Shown: positions 9,871 through 18,491 of the stretch, in pieces
Layout: every line of letters starts with the position of its first letter
How positions within the stretch are numbered: the stretch's first letter is position 1
Source: Acetobacter orleanensis
GTDB taxonomy: Bacteria > Pseudomonadota > Alphaproteobacteria > Acetobacterales > Acetobacteraceae
Assembly (NCBI RefSeq): GCF_001581005.1
Contig: NZ_LHZV01000050.1
Span: 1-57,447, forward strand
Reading direction: 5' to 3'
Length of the DNA stretch: 57,447 nt
Translations under genes and position numbers: made by a program
Notes under the pieces: model-generated
What the model saw: only the letters and a program-made list of their open reading frames with translations
The model's database searches: none
What the model was told of the DNA's origin: nothing

Positions 9871-10976
9871 GCCTCAAGGACAAGTTGAGACAGCAGGGCG
9901 GCGGCGGTGCACCCCTGATATTCAAGAAATTCGGCGTCGCCGGTAACCCTTTCCCGTCAGCGAACCAGACATCAAACAATCCGCATTATCGGACGGAAGC
10001 TGATGATGAGGCGGAAGCGCGCATACTCAGCTTCTTCCGTGATAACCGATCTCAGGTTGTTGTGGTAGAAGGTACGCAGGGGACCGGTAAGACTAACTTC
10101 CTGAACTATTTCGAGTTACAGATTCAGGAAGCGCTGGAAGATGAGGACGAATATTATGTCGTTCGCTATCTCGCGGATCCCGAGGCGTCGTTTGAAGCGA
10201 CGATCCGGCGGCTATTCCAGGAGATTGGCACAGACCATCTCGAAAAGCTGGCCGCGAAGCTGTACGACGATGCCAGTCCGATGAGCGTTGTGCGGAGTCA
10301 GGACATGCGGTCGGCTTTGCACGCGCTGCATGACGAAGATACGAGAGAAGCCAACGCGGCGTTGATGATGGAATGGCTGCTCGGCTTTCGCCTCCTGAAG
10401 ATCCACCGCGAGACATTAGGCGTGCAGTTTCGGCTCGATACGGTAGAATCCAAGACTGCGGCGTTGCGCGACCTTATTTTGGTCAGCAGTGAAGCCGAAA
10501 TTCTCAAGGGTATCTTCCTCCTTCTCGATGAGTTGGAAAAGCAGGATGGCGTACTCGGTCCGACCGCGATCACACGATATCTCTCCGCGATGCGCGCGAT
10601 TATCGACGCGTTGCCGAAACATCTTTTCATGATGCTCGCGATAACACCGGACGCGATGCGCCGCTACTCAGCTGCGGTTCCAGCTTTCCGCAGCCGACTT
10701 CAAAATCAGATCACTTTGCTTCCGCTCGAAGAACTCGAAGCGGCATCCGAGCTTGCTGACTTCTATCTAACGACAGCCAAAACCGAAGCGAGTAACCGGC
10801 AACAGTTCCGGGGTCAGAGAGCCGGGCGTCAAGTGTTGGTGACGGACGAAGAGATCGAAGAGGTATTCGAAAAACTACGAAAAATAGCCGAACGCCGAGG
10901 CGATAGTGGCATTCGCCAGCGAGAATTTTTGCACCAACTTCATGTTCTCGCAGAGGAGCGTTTGCAGCAGGCCTGA
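9867..10976 (+). CDS. AAA-type ATPase, third gene of PIN operon
   Basis: A 369-residue P-loop ATPase. Walker A is GTQGTGKT at 69-76 and Walker B is IFLLLDE at 216-222. A following segment, LFMMLAITPDAMRRY, looks like sensor 1 of ORC/Cdc6-like or STAND-type AAA proteins. The C-terminus (310-365) is helical and basic. The ATG overlaps the PIN gene stop (ATGA, 9867-9870), so all three genes form one coupled operon. I infer that the ATPase senses or remodels a target and controls the PIN nuclease, as in other two-part defence modules. No named system with this gene order comes to mind. Confidence 0.85.
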   Translation: MSLKDKLRQQGGGGAPLIFKKFGVAGNPFPSANQTSNNPHYRTEADDEAEARILSFFRDNRSQVVVVEGTQGTGKTNFLNYFELQIQEALEDEDEYYVVRYLADPEASFEATIRRLFQEIGTDHLEKLAAKLYDDASPMSVVRSQDMRSALHALHDEDTREANAALMMEWLLGFRLLKIHRETLGVQFRLDTVESKTAALRDLILVSSEAEILKGIFLLLDELEKQDGVLGPTAITRYLSAMRAIIDALPKHLFMMLAITPDAMRRYSAAVPAFRSRLQNQITLLPLEELEAASELADFYLTTAKTEASNRQQFRGQRAGRQVLVTDEEIEEVFEKLRKIAERRGDSGIRQREFLHQLHVLAEERLQQA

Positions 10977-11201
10977 GCGCGAGCCGCCCCTGTGTTCGTA
11001 GGGCGACTTCAGTCGATCGCATGATCGCGTATCTCGGCAATCCGGGGATGACGAACTGTTCCTATCGGGCCCGACCGGATGGCATGGTCACAGGCTTGCG
11101 CATGTAGGAATACCGGCCCTGCTTCTGTCGCCCTGCGATACCACTCAAGCAAACGCCAAATGTCCGCTTTCGGGCAACCGTCATAACTGCTTGGGTGTCT
11201 G
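10977..11201. other. Gene-free interval downstream of the PIN/AAA operon
   Basis: About 220 bases with no credible frame. It includes ATGTCCGCTTTCGGGCAACC at about 11159, a block related to the AATGTCGGCTTTCGGG motif of the intergenic repeats. Confidence 0.5.
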
Positions 11202-11240
11202 ATATGAGGCGTAAGTGAACATACTGCTTACGCCTCATAT
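11202..11240. repeat. Perfect 14-bp inverted repeat
   Basis: Arms ATATGAGGCGTAAG and CTTACGCCTCATAT with an 11-base loop. A diverged relative with TGAGGCGAAA and TTTCGCCTCA arms lies at about 21597-21660. No T-run follows. Confidence 0.75.
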
Positions 11241-11522
11241 GGGACATAAAATCGCTGGATGGCGCCTCTGCATAGCGGACACAGGCAGCGCGATCTCTTG
11301 CAACCAAATTTAGGTAGGAAGCAGTCTTTCTCCCCGATCAGGAGCAACCATATCTGTCGGTCTATAATAGTATGCAATGTCGGAATAATGACAACGCACA
11401 GACATCGTGGGATATTATTGAAAGCTGTGTCATAGGCTGGCGGGCGATACAAGATAGCTCTATGGGCACGACATCTACTCCATGCTCATCGTCGGCGCAG
11501 GACACCCTTTGGAGGGGAACAC

Positions 11523-11807
11523 ATGTTCAAGATCACAGGTCTCGACAAGCTCACCAGGGAGATGGCCCAACTCGCCAAGTTCGCCACGGAGGTGGACGGA
11601 GAATTGGCGAGCGTATCCTTCGATCCCACCGACCCAGGCAGCATCGAGACGGCCATCAGCGAAATGGAAGCCGCCATCGATCAGAAGGCCGCTTCCTACG
11701 AGGGCAACAACATGGTGGTCAACTTGGTGGAGCAGATAAAAGCGAACTTACGCGAATAGGTACTTAAGAAGGCTGCAGCCGCCCGTCTGAAGGGCGACAC
11801 CGAGTGA
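11523..11807 (+). pseudogene. Small conserved protein next to TIR effector, broken by a stop codon
   Basis: A good start (GGAGGGG then ATG) opens a 78-codon frame that ends in TAG at 11757-11759. Reading through, the frame continues for 15 sensible codons (VLKKAAAARLKGDTE) to a stop at 11805-11807, whose bases overlap the GTG of the next gene. I infer an intact gene of about 94 codons with a glutamine-to-stop change. From memory, short proteins of this type often sit directly before TIR-like nucleotide-binding proteins. It may still yield the short product. Confidence 0.6.
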
Positions 11808-12678
11808 CTCTGAAATCTGCTTTCGCCGGACTGAACAACGCCATACTCGACCTGCAGCAGGCCGACTAAAACACCTATGAACGACCTTTGAAGAAACTGG
11901 CTGGGGCTCTGAGAGCGGAGGAACTGCGCGCCGCCAGCGAAGCAATGAGCGCCAAGGTCGACTTCGACCGGGTTCCTCGCTGAGAGCAATCAGGGTGGCA
12001 GTATGCAAGGCAGCGCGAGCCTTAAGTGGCCCGACGATAAGGAGCAGGAGCTCGGCCTCACCATCGCCCTCATCGAGCGCGGCGCCGCCAATCCGGACTG
12101 GTTCATGAACTTCGGCCATCACTGGTACTACAACGGCAGCAAGTTCATCTCGGGTATTCATAAAATGACAAGGGCAGTCATCGTGCCGTTCGGTCGAGAC
12201 CTCAAGACGTTCGTCCAGCAATCGGCTCCATCCATGCAGGATGTTTCATCGACCGCCACAGACATGAACAAAATATTCGTCGTTCATGGCCGCGACAACG
12301 GAACCAAGGAAACCGTTCATTTTGCACGAACAGCCCAGCAGGGAGATGACCATCCCGGAGAAACTTATCGCGAACAGCAATGTAGGTTTCGCGGTGGTCA
12401 TCCTGACCGCGGACGATATCGGTAGGGCGAAGACCGATACCGAGGAGAGGCCGCGCGCTAGGCAGAACGTGATTCTGGAGTTGGGGTACTTCGTCGGCCA
12501 CCTCGGGCGGGACAAGGTCTGCGCACTGCTCAAGGATACGGTCGAGCTACCATCGGACTACGTCGGCGTAGTCTACGTCCCCTGGGACGATGCAGGCGCT
12601 TGGAAAATGGAGCTCGCCAAGGAGATGCATGCCGCCGGCTACGACGTCGACTTCAACAAGGTCATCAAGGGCCGCTGA
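11804..12678 (+). pseudogene. TIR-like (CAP12/Pycsar-type) nucleotide-binding effector, decayed
   Basis: Pieces in three frames add up to one protein. A GTG at 11804 overlaps the upstream stop (GTGA). The frame is cut by TAA at 11867-11869, shifts by one base near 11972, resumes through 12300 with KIFVVHGRDNGTKETV, then loses bases near 12318. The third frame continues PFILHEQPS, VGFAVVILTADD, ARQNVILELGYFVG, KVCALLKD and the end GYDVDFNKVIKGR at 12678. These are the hallmarks of TIR-like nucleotide-binding domains of the CAP12/PycTIR type, which bind a cyclic nucleotide and destroy NAD. At least three independent lesions make a functional product unlikely. It is coupled to the preceding small gene. 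Confidence 0.8.
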
Positions 12679-12934
12679 CTTCGCTGCTTTGGAATTCCTT
12701 AGCGCGGACATGGACATAGGAAATACACAGATTATCGACCGACGACCTCGACCCGGTTCCTTTGGTCGTGCCGGAAGCTGACGGAATAAATCTCGACTAA
12801 ATGTTCCGTTTGAGGCGCCTCGTGGTCGACCGCGAGCGTCGCATTGTTTTTTTGCATGCCATGACTCGCGGTGCTGTTGGTAACTAATTTACTCGCAGAA
12901 ATGCGGGCCCTTTAGTTTACAGACAGATTTTACG

Positions 12935-14293
12935 TTATATGGTCAGGTACTTCATCGTCGCTTTGTCGAAAGCAAGGCAAATGCGATCGACGCTCGCATG
13001 GTTTTTATTTAAAATAACTGCTATTTCTCTTATACCATAAAAAACTTTTTGATCCGTATTCTCTTCTTTTTTTATGAAAAACTTCTTACCAAACAAAATG
13101 ATTCCCGCAAGCCCACTAAAAGATGAACTTTCAAACAATCTTGAGGCAAGCGTTACTATTTGAGGATATCTACCTTCTTCGACAGATCCTGTAAATAAAG
13201 TTTTCTCTTGATGGTCAATTATATCAGGAACATGCATGGCAATAACAGATGCTTCATATTTTTTAAGCTGGCGGTCAAAAGATTTTTTTAGATTTCTATA
13301 TATATTATCGTTATTAAGTAATCCTAGATTTTCATTCCGAGAAAGCGAGACAACTACTGGAATTTTACCCCATACAGATTTATTAGTTAATATATTTTCT
13401 ACTTTACGCCCATGCTGCGTCTCTACGGCTTTCGGAATGGCTGTGTTGACAATATCATCTATATCCGTATCGACGTTATCATTAAACAAGCTCTGATCGC
13501 AGAATGCGCTTATGCGTAGATAGCGGTTTTCTACAGGGTCTCCACCAGGTTCAATCTCGCGAGATGCCCTATTCACCAAAACGGCAACATCTCCAGGTAT
13601 ATTGTTAAAATACTCACGCCTATCAAATACAACTACACTATTCCTAAATAATTCCCGACGGTTCTCTGGAATATTTTTAAGAAAGTCTCTAGATATTTTG
13701 TCAAATACATTTTTCGGTATCATCATTCCAGTGTCTGCATGCACGCACTTAGCATCTATAGCTATAGAGATATCGTTTGAAATGGCCAAAATATCGCAAA
13801 TCCCTCCCCCTTCCTCCCCTTTCGAAATCTTTTCGTATTCTGGGAAATCTGTCAAAAATCCGCAAAGTTGCATAAACGCTGCTAGGGAAATTTCGAAATT
13901 AAATGCGGATAAGCCGTTCACACTACTAACCCCGTCTATTAACTTCCCATTAACATATCTAAGCAAACTATTTTCTTTGTCGCGAAACAACTCCGATAAT
14001 GTTCGAAAATTTTCGCAGAATTCTTTGGAAAATAATACTATTTTTTCAAAATCATCTTGCGTAAAAAAACGAAAGATAGAATCTGATCGATCAATAGAAA
14101 ATATTATAAGTCCAAGCTCAATCGTATACTTAGAAAGCGCGTCGTGCGCAAGAGACATATTTGAAGTATTGTCCCTTAATTTTTTAATCATTCTATTATG
14201 CGGGCTGCCTTTTATTATACCGAGAATATATTTAGAATTTTCTTCTAAGGTATCATCCAAAAAAACTGATTTAAATTCAATCGACTGACTCAT
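12935..14293 (-). CDS. AT-rich protein with PD-(D/E)XK-like core
   Basis: A 452-residue protein I cannot match to a named family. GGAGAGGAAAT lies just before the ATG. The middle contains FNFEISLAAF (E134), then GICDILAIS (D167) and IAIDAKC (D180, K182), an arrangement consistent with the E, D and (D/E)xK residues of restriction-type nucleases; this is inference. The flanking halves are helical and without membrane segments. The gene is strongly AT-rich, unlike its neighbours, and stands alone with gene-free DNA on both sides. A role as a restriction-like defence nuclease is plausible but unproven. Confidence 0.75.
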   Translation of the reverse strand: MSQSIEFKSVFLDDTLEENSKYILGIIKGSPHNRMIKKLRDNTSNMSLAHDALSKYTIELGLIIFSIDRSDSIFRFFTQDDFEKIVLFSKEFCENFRTLSELFRDKENSLLRYVNGKLIDGVSSVNGLSAFNFEISLAAFMQLCGFLTDFPEYEKISKGEEGGGICDILAISNDISIAIDAKCVHADTGMMIPKNVFDKISRDFLKNIPENRRELFRNSVVVFDRREYFNNIPGDVAVLVNRASREIEPGGDPVENRYLRISAFCDQSLFNDNVDTDIDDIVNTAIPKAVETQHGRKVENILTNKSVWGKIPVVVSLSRNENLGLLNNDNIYRNLKKSFDRQLKKYEASVIAMHVPDIIDHQEKTLFTGSVEEGRYPQIVTLASRLFESSSFSGLAGIILFGKKFFIKKEENTDQKVFYGIREIAVILNKNHASVDRICLAFDKATMKYLTI

Positions 14294-14848
14294 ATTTCCT
14301 CTCCAACGCCAATGTGCGGTATTGCACTTTACACAAAGAGACGCACTCGCTGACGGGTCGCCTCAAGTTCTCTATCCGCGACTCAGTCTAGCGCGCCATG
14401 CCCTCCAGTTGAGGCTAGCAACCAATTAGGCAGCACAACGTGCGCTATTTGACCCTCAAGCGAGATATCAAACAGACTATTGCTTAAGTGTGTTTCCCTG
14501 AGCAGAAAACGTCGCTTCGGACTGTGCATTTTAGGAAGTTCTGGATAACACAATGACAGGCTTGTGACCGGCCTGCTCATGACCGGTATGAATATCAGAC
14601 GCTCACCGAATAATGTTCTCGTACTCTGGATCGGACTCTCGCGTTAACAGGCCTCACCTCAAGTCTAGAACGTGAAACCCACCTCGCCAGTGTGACTTCA
14701 TGTCGGTAATCATTTTATCAGGTTTCCGAGCGAAAATGCTGGGTGGTAGTTTGCCCGTATTCTTCGCGGACGTCTACGGATTGATCAATCTAAAGCAGGA
14801 TGACTTTAAGAATGCTCGTCGATAGATGAATGGCTGGCCGGTAAAAGC
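14294..14848. other. Gene-free interval
   Basis: About 555 bases. Only short frames occur, none with a convincing ribosome-binding site or recognisable product. No clear repeat or terminator was seen. Confidence 0.4.
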
Positions 14849-15271
14849 TCAAGCTGTAGCTGGCGTCTTGCTCTTTGCCAGCCAATCGCGACGTATCGCT
14901 ATGCCTGACGCAAGCCACAGCACTCCTGCGGCCATAAAGCCAGCGGCCTCGCCGCCCATAGGCGCTCCCATCACGAAGCCGACGGTTGCGGCAACAATCA
15001 AAGCCGCTCCTAGAATATAGAACGGACGGAAGCCCGCAGCGAAAGCAATGGGAAGGAAGTGAAACCCGACAACCAGAGCCATCGAAGGCAGGAGGAGGTC
15101 TGGCCGATGCAGATTTATGACAATGTTGGAGGCGAGGAAAAGGCCGATCAAGAGGAAGCCCAAGAAAGGCAACGCCAATGCGATTCCGGAAAGATCCAAA
15201 TGCCAATACAACGTCAACGACGCGAAGACCGCCCCGAAGAAACTCATGATGAGCGCGCCCCAAGCCCCCAC
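14849..15271 (-). CDS. Small integral membrane protein
   Basis: About 140 residues with four or five hydrophobic helices, for example around ALIMSFFGAVFASL, ALALPFLGFLLIGLF, the MALVVGFHFLPIA stretch and the C-terminal GFMAAGVLWLASG. The middle, with PDLLLPSMALVVGFHFLP, resembles DUF7010-type membrane proteins; this match is tentative. I choose the GTG at 15271 because AAGGGG lies seven bases upstream; the longer frame to 15316 has no site. No function is suggested by the neighbours. Confidence 0.65.
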   Translation of the reverse strand: MGAWGALIMSFFGAVFASLTLYWHLDLSGIALALPFLGFLLIGLFLASNIVINLHRPDLLLPSMALVVGFHFLPIAFAAGFRPFYILGAALIVAATVGFVMGAPMGGEAAGFMAAGVLWLASGIAIRRDWLAKSKTPATA

Positions 15272-15484
15272 TGATATTCCCCTTATAGCTCCGTAACGAC
15301 AGAGTAGGTCTGGCACACGAATTAGTCGAGATAGATTAGGGTAGGAGGTTAAGCCAACACCTTCCCCGATTGGACAGATATCTAGACAGCCGGAATTTTC
15401 TTAAAGGGGTTAGGCTCGAGAAACGCCGCCGCAATGGACGTCAGCTATTATTCATGCAGCCGTTAGCAGACGTTCCGCTTGCCC

Positions 15485-15535
15485 CCCTTAATCGCCTGTC
15501 CGCTCAGTGTTTCAGAAGCAGACAGGCGACAGTCG
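15485..15535. repeat. Dispersed stem-loop repeat, copy
   Basis: GCCTGTCCGCTCAGTG - CAGAAGCAGACAGGCG, an imperfect stem-loop closely related to 23130-23190 and 24850-24895 in the same orientation and to 7011-7050 in the opposite one. Confidence 0.7.
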
Positions 15536-15596
15536 CCTCAAGGCAGACATGAAACACCCTTGGGCTTACTCTTGGTAGCCGACATACAATCGCCAA

Positions 15597-16151
15597 ATGT
15601 CCCCTGCATCTCTAATTATATCACTCATACGTAATGACCCAATGCGCTGGCGCCTGCTGGGCATCGTCAACAGGCTCGACCTGCCGGACTGCTGGATCGG
15701 TGCAGGGTTCGTAAGGAACCTTGTTTGGGATCACCTTCATGGACGCGCGAGTTCGCCGCTTACAGGCGATGTTGATGTCATTTGGTATGATCCTCTTTGC
15801 ATGACGCCTTCTGAAGACAGGAAACTCGAGGCGACATTGCGCACCGCTGAGCCAGATATCGTTTGGTCGGTAAAGAATCAGGCTCGCATGCACGAACGTA
15901 ACGGGGATGATCCTTATCTTTCAGCCACAGACGCCATGCGTTTCTGGCCCGAGACGGCGACCGCCATCGCTGCCCGACGCTCTAACGGCGACGAATGCGA
16001 GGTGGCTGCCCCTCTTGGGTTCGATGACCTTATGGCCTTGGTGCTGCGGCCCACACCACGTTTCGCCGACGACAAGCGGCGCGAGTACGAGAGCCGACTT
16101 TTGTCAAAAGGTTGGATACACACCTGGCCGTTGTTACAGACGCAGGGATAA
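15597..16151 (+). CDS. Nucleotidyltransferase-like protein (NTP_transf_6 / COG3575 type)
   Basis: A 184-residue protein. Residues 34-41 (IGAGFVRN) and 57-65 (GDVDVIWYD) fit the glycine motif and metal-binding aspartates (D58, D60) of the minimal nucleotidyltransferase fold, and the overall layout (VWDHLHG, then a C-terminal FDDLMALVLRPTP segment) matches the NTP_transf_6 family. Substrate is unknown for the family. There is no clear ribosome-binding site for the first ATG or for the second at 15642. It is the last gene of island A. Confidence 0.8.
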   Translation: MSPASLIISLIRNDPMRWRLLGIVNRLDLPDCWIGAGFVRNLVWDHLHGRASSPLTGDVDVIWYDPLCMTPSEDRKLEATLRTAEPDIVWSVKNQARMHERNGDDPYLSATDAMRFWPETATAIAARRSNGDECEVAAPLGFDDLMALVLRPTPRFADDKRREYESRLLSKGWIHTWPLLQTQG

Positions 16152-16388
16152 CTGACAAAGCAGCCTGTTTAAGCATTTTTCGAGATTGAGTGGTCAGCTA
16201 TCATGCTGGTGCTGCCAGATAGCAGCCGTTCCGCTCCCCCCCCATTGCCGTCATCCCGACATAGCATTGTCTCAAGAGTTTCTGCATGCCCGAGGGTGAT
16301 GTTCCCTCCCCGCTCCCGCTCTTTCTCCTACGCCCGCTTACGCCCCGGCACCCCCGGCCCGCCCGTTTACACCTGCATACGAAGCAGT
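16152..16388. other. Gene-free end of island A
   Basis: No integrase gene or remnant is recognisable here, although island B has its recombinase at the equivalent place. Contains a CCCCCCCC run and C-rich stretches only. Confidence 0.5.
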
Positions 16389-16426
16389 TGGTTGCGGGTA
16401 TTAGGTACCCCGATTTGAACCTACGG
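16389..16426 (-). other. Decayed tRNA-fMet 3' end
   Basis: TGGTTGCGGG at 16389-16398 and GATTTGAACCTACGG at 16412-16426 match the acceptor/CCA end and T-arm of the tRNA at 57412-57447 apart from an insertion between them and one changed base. It looks like an old, inactivated att/tRNA tail, possibly from an earlier integration. Confidence 0.5.
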
Positions 16427-16482
16427 GTGCCAAGTCATTGAAATGCTGGGGAATTTGATAGGCGTGTGGTGTTGAGTGCAAC

Positions 16483-16517
16483 AAAAAACCCTGCCGAGTC
16501 AGGGACTTAGCGGGGTT
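16483..16517 (-). terminator. Terminator-like hairpin left of att copy 2
   Basis: On the minus strand a stem CCCCGC - GCAGGG (one mismatch) is followed by TTTTTTG. It has the same place relative to the att core as the hairpins at 16-44 and 57343-57386. Confidence 0.55.
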
Positions 16518-16529
16518 TTGAAACTGATT

Positions 16530-16542
16530 TGGTTGCGGGGGC
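16530..16542. other. Attachment-site core, copy 2 (junction of islands A and B)
   Basis: TGGTTGCGGGGGC, identical to 72-84 and 57412-57424, followed by the same CAACCAAAGAAAACTGC flank as copy 1. It marks the boundary between two tandem elements. Confidence 0.75.
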
Positions 16543-16767
16543 ACACAACCAAAGAAAACTGCGGCTAGTCAGTGGCTTCGTTAAACGGCTGTCAGCACTG
16601 TTAAGTGACTGAAAAAATGAAATATTTTTCTCTATTTCCTTTTAATCCTTTATCACCCTTACTCCGAAAGAAGTGGACGCCCCTGCCCTACGGCCAGTCT
16701 ATCACTATATCAGAGACGATAGATCTCGTTTCCCGCGATTCAGAGGACACCAGTGTAAATCCGTGGT

Positions 16768-16880
16768 TCACGCTTCAGGGAAAAGCAGCATGCAGCTGGA
16801 CTTCTTCCTCCCGTAGCCTCCCTAACCAGAATATCGCATACCACGAGATCATTGATATCTCGCAGGACTGTACCCGCCTC
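16768..16880 (-). pseudogene. fic remnant (3' end only)
   Basis: Equivalent to 307-424 of the intact fic gene: the stop region, the C-terminal codons and the block ACCAGAATATCGC..CACGAGATCATTGATAT are recognisable. After about 16880 the sequence jumps to the counterpart of about 1580, upstream of fic, so roughly 1.15 kb including the Fic motif has been deleted. Confidence 0.7.
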
Positions 16881-16904
16881 GCATCATTCCGACAGTTATG
16901 GGGG

Positions 16905-18417
16905 GATAGTGTTGAAAAAGTCGCGCTTGCTTTGAGAGTGAAGCACTGATTCACTCTTCGCAGGAGGAACCTGCAAATGATGGGTGATCGAACGAAAATA
17001 CAGGAGGCATTGTTCCACGAGTTCCGTCTTGAAGATCATGTGCCAGCTGGCCACCTTTTATCGCTTTGTTGATCTGGACGGCCTGCGTGAGCATCTTCGC
17101 CCATTTTACAGCGGCACGGGGCGGCCTTCGATCGATCCCGAACTGATCATCAGGATGTTAATCGTTGGCTACGTGATGGGTATTCGATTCGAGCGACGGT
17201 TATGTGAAGAAGTCCATCTTGACCTAACCTACCGGTGGTTCTGTGGCCTTGGTCTCAACGTCCCTGTGCCTGATCATTCGACATTCTCGAAAAACCGGCA
17301 CGGACGCTTCCGGGAGAGTGATCTGCTTCGCCAAATGTTCGAAATGACCGTCCGGCTGTGCATCGCCAAGGGGCTGGTGGGAGGTGAAGGCTTTGCGGTC
17401 GATGCCAGCACGATCAAGGCCGACGCTAATCGGCAGCGCAGTGTTCCGAACCCAGACAAGCTGCCAATCGAGGCAGCCCATCGTGCTGTGCGGGAGTATT
17501 TCTCGGTGCTGGACCATGCTGCATTTGGGTCTGCTACGCCCGTACAACCAAAATATATCTCTCCGGTCGATCCTGCGGCACGTTGGAACGCTGCAAGCGG
17601 TGGCCTAGCTTATTATGCCTACTGCACAAATTACCTCATCGACCTTAAATCGGCTGTTATCATGGATGTAGAAACCACGACAGCCATCCGGCAGGCCGAG
17701 GTTACGGCGCAACGCCGAATGATAGAGCATACGCAGGAAACATTTGGAATATGGCCAGAAAGGCTTGCTGCGGATACAGCTTATGGATCCGCTGAAAATC
17801 TTGCGTGGCTGGTTCATGAGCGTGGTATAGAACCTCACATTCCGGTCTTCGACAAATCTGCCCGGCAGGACGGGACTTTCGAACGCCGAGATTTCACATA
17901 TGACCACGTGCACGATCTTTACGTCTGTCCTGGTGGACAGGAACTGAAGCAGCAGTGGCGCAAGATCAACTCGGATCGACCAAACACCCCTCCCGACAAC
18001 CTACTTCGATACCGTTCGTCGAAACTGGCGTGCGACGTATGCACTCTCAAACCAGAATGCTGCCCCAATCAGCCCAATCGTAAGGTTCTGCGCTCTGTTC
18101 ATGAAGGCGCTCGTGATATGGCCCGCGACATTGCCTTAACCGATGCCTATATTATCTCCAGACGAGAACGAAAGAAGGTCGAAATGCTGTTTGCTCACCT
18201 CAAGCACATTTTGAAGATCGATCGGTTGAGGCTCAGAGGACCAAACGGCGCCCGTGATGAGTTCCATCTTGCCGCAGCTGCCCAAAATCTCCGCAAAATG
18301 GCGAAACTGATACCTCCCGGAGCGCCTGCCTTATCCACCTGAGGCAAGAAAGCCGCACGCATATCGAAGTGGTTTGGCAACACCTTCACTCTTCACCATG
18401 AGTTTTTCAACACTATC
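16905..18417 (+). mobile_element. IS1182-family insertion sequence
   Basis: Terminal inverted repeats GATAGTGTTGAAAAA (16905-16919) and TTTTTCAACACTATC (18403-18417) bound a transposase gene. Both sides carry a run of five G, so insertion was into the G-run of an intergenic repeat and the target duplication is hidden in it. Confidence 0.85.
16977..18342 (+). pseudogene. IS1182-family transposase with N-terminal frameshift
   Basis: AGGAGG precedes an ATG at 16977 that opens MMGDRTKIQEALFHEF, the usual start of IS1182 transposases, but this frame stops after VPAGHLLSLC. The body continues from about 17060 in another frame with RFVDLDGLREHLRPFY, through the acidic catalytic positions AVDAST, AADTAYG and KKVEMLFAHLKH, to the stop at 18342. 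A small deletion near 17055-17062 explains the break. The long frame alone would begin at an unsupported codon at 16984, so the element is probably not autonomous. Confidence 0.75.
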
Positions 18418-18491
18418 GGGGGAGAGCGGTATGTCTGGTTTCGGGACGCAAATGCATAAACCTGAAATTTTGTAGAGCCATTGTTAGAGGA

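Noticed and set aside
11202..11240. Terminator of the PIN/AAA operon
   Set aside because: The hairpin is strong but is 226 bases after the last stop and has no T-run on either strand.
14383..14580. 65-codon minus-strand frame
   Set aside because: No convincing ribosome-binding site or recognisable product; kept only as gene-free DNA.
16152..16388. Integrase gene of island A
   Set aside because: None can be found in any frame; only the decayed tRNA tail remains, so the integrase seems lost or was never here.
16605..16949. 114-codon plus-strand frame at the left end of island B
   Set aside because: It lies antisense to the fic remnant and runs into the IS1182 end, so it is not a gene.
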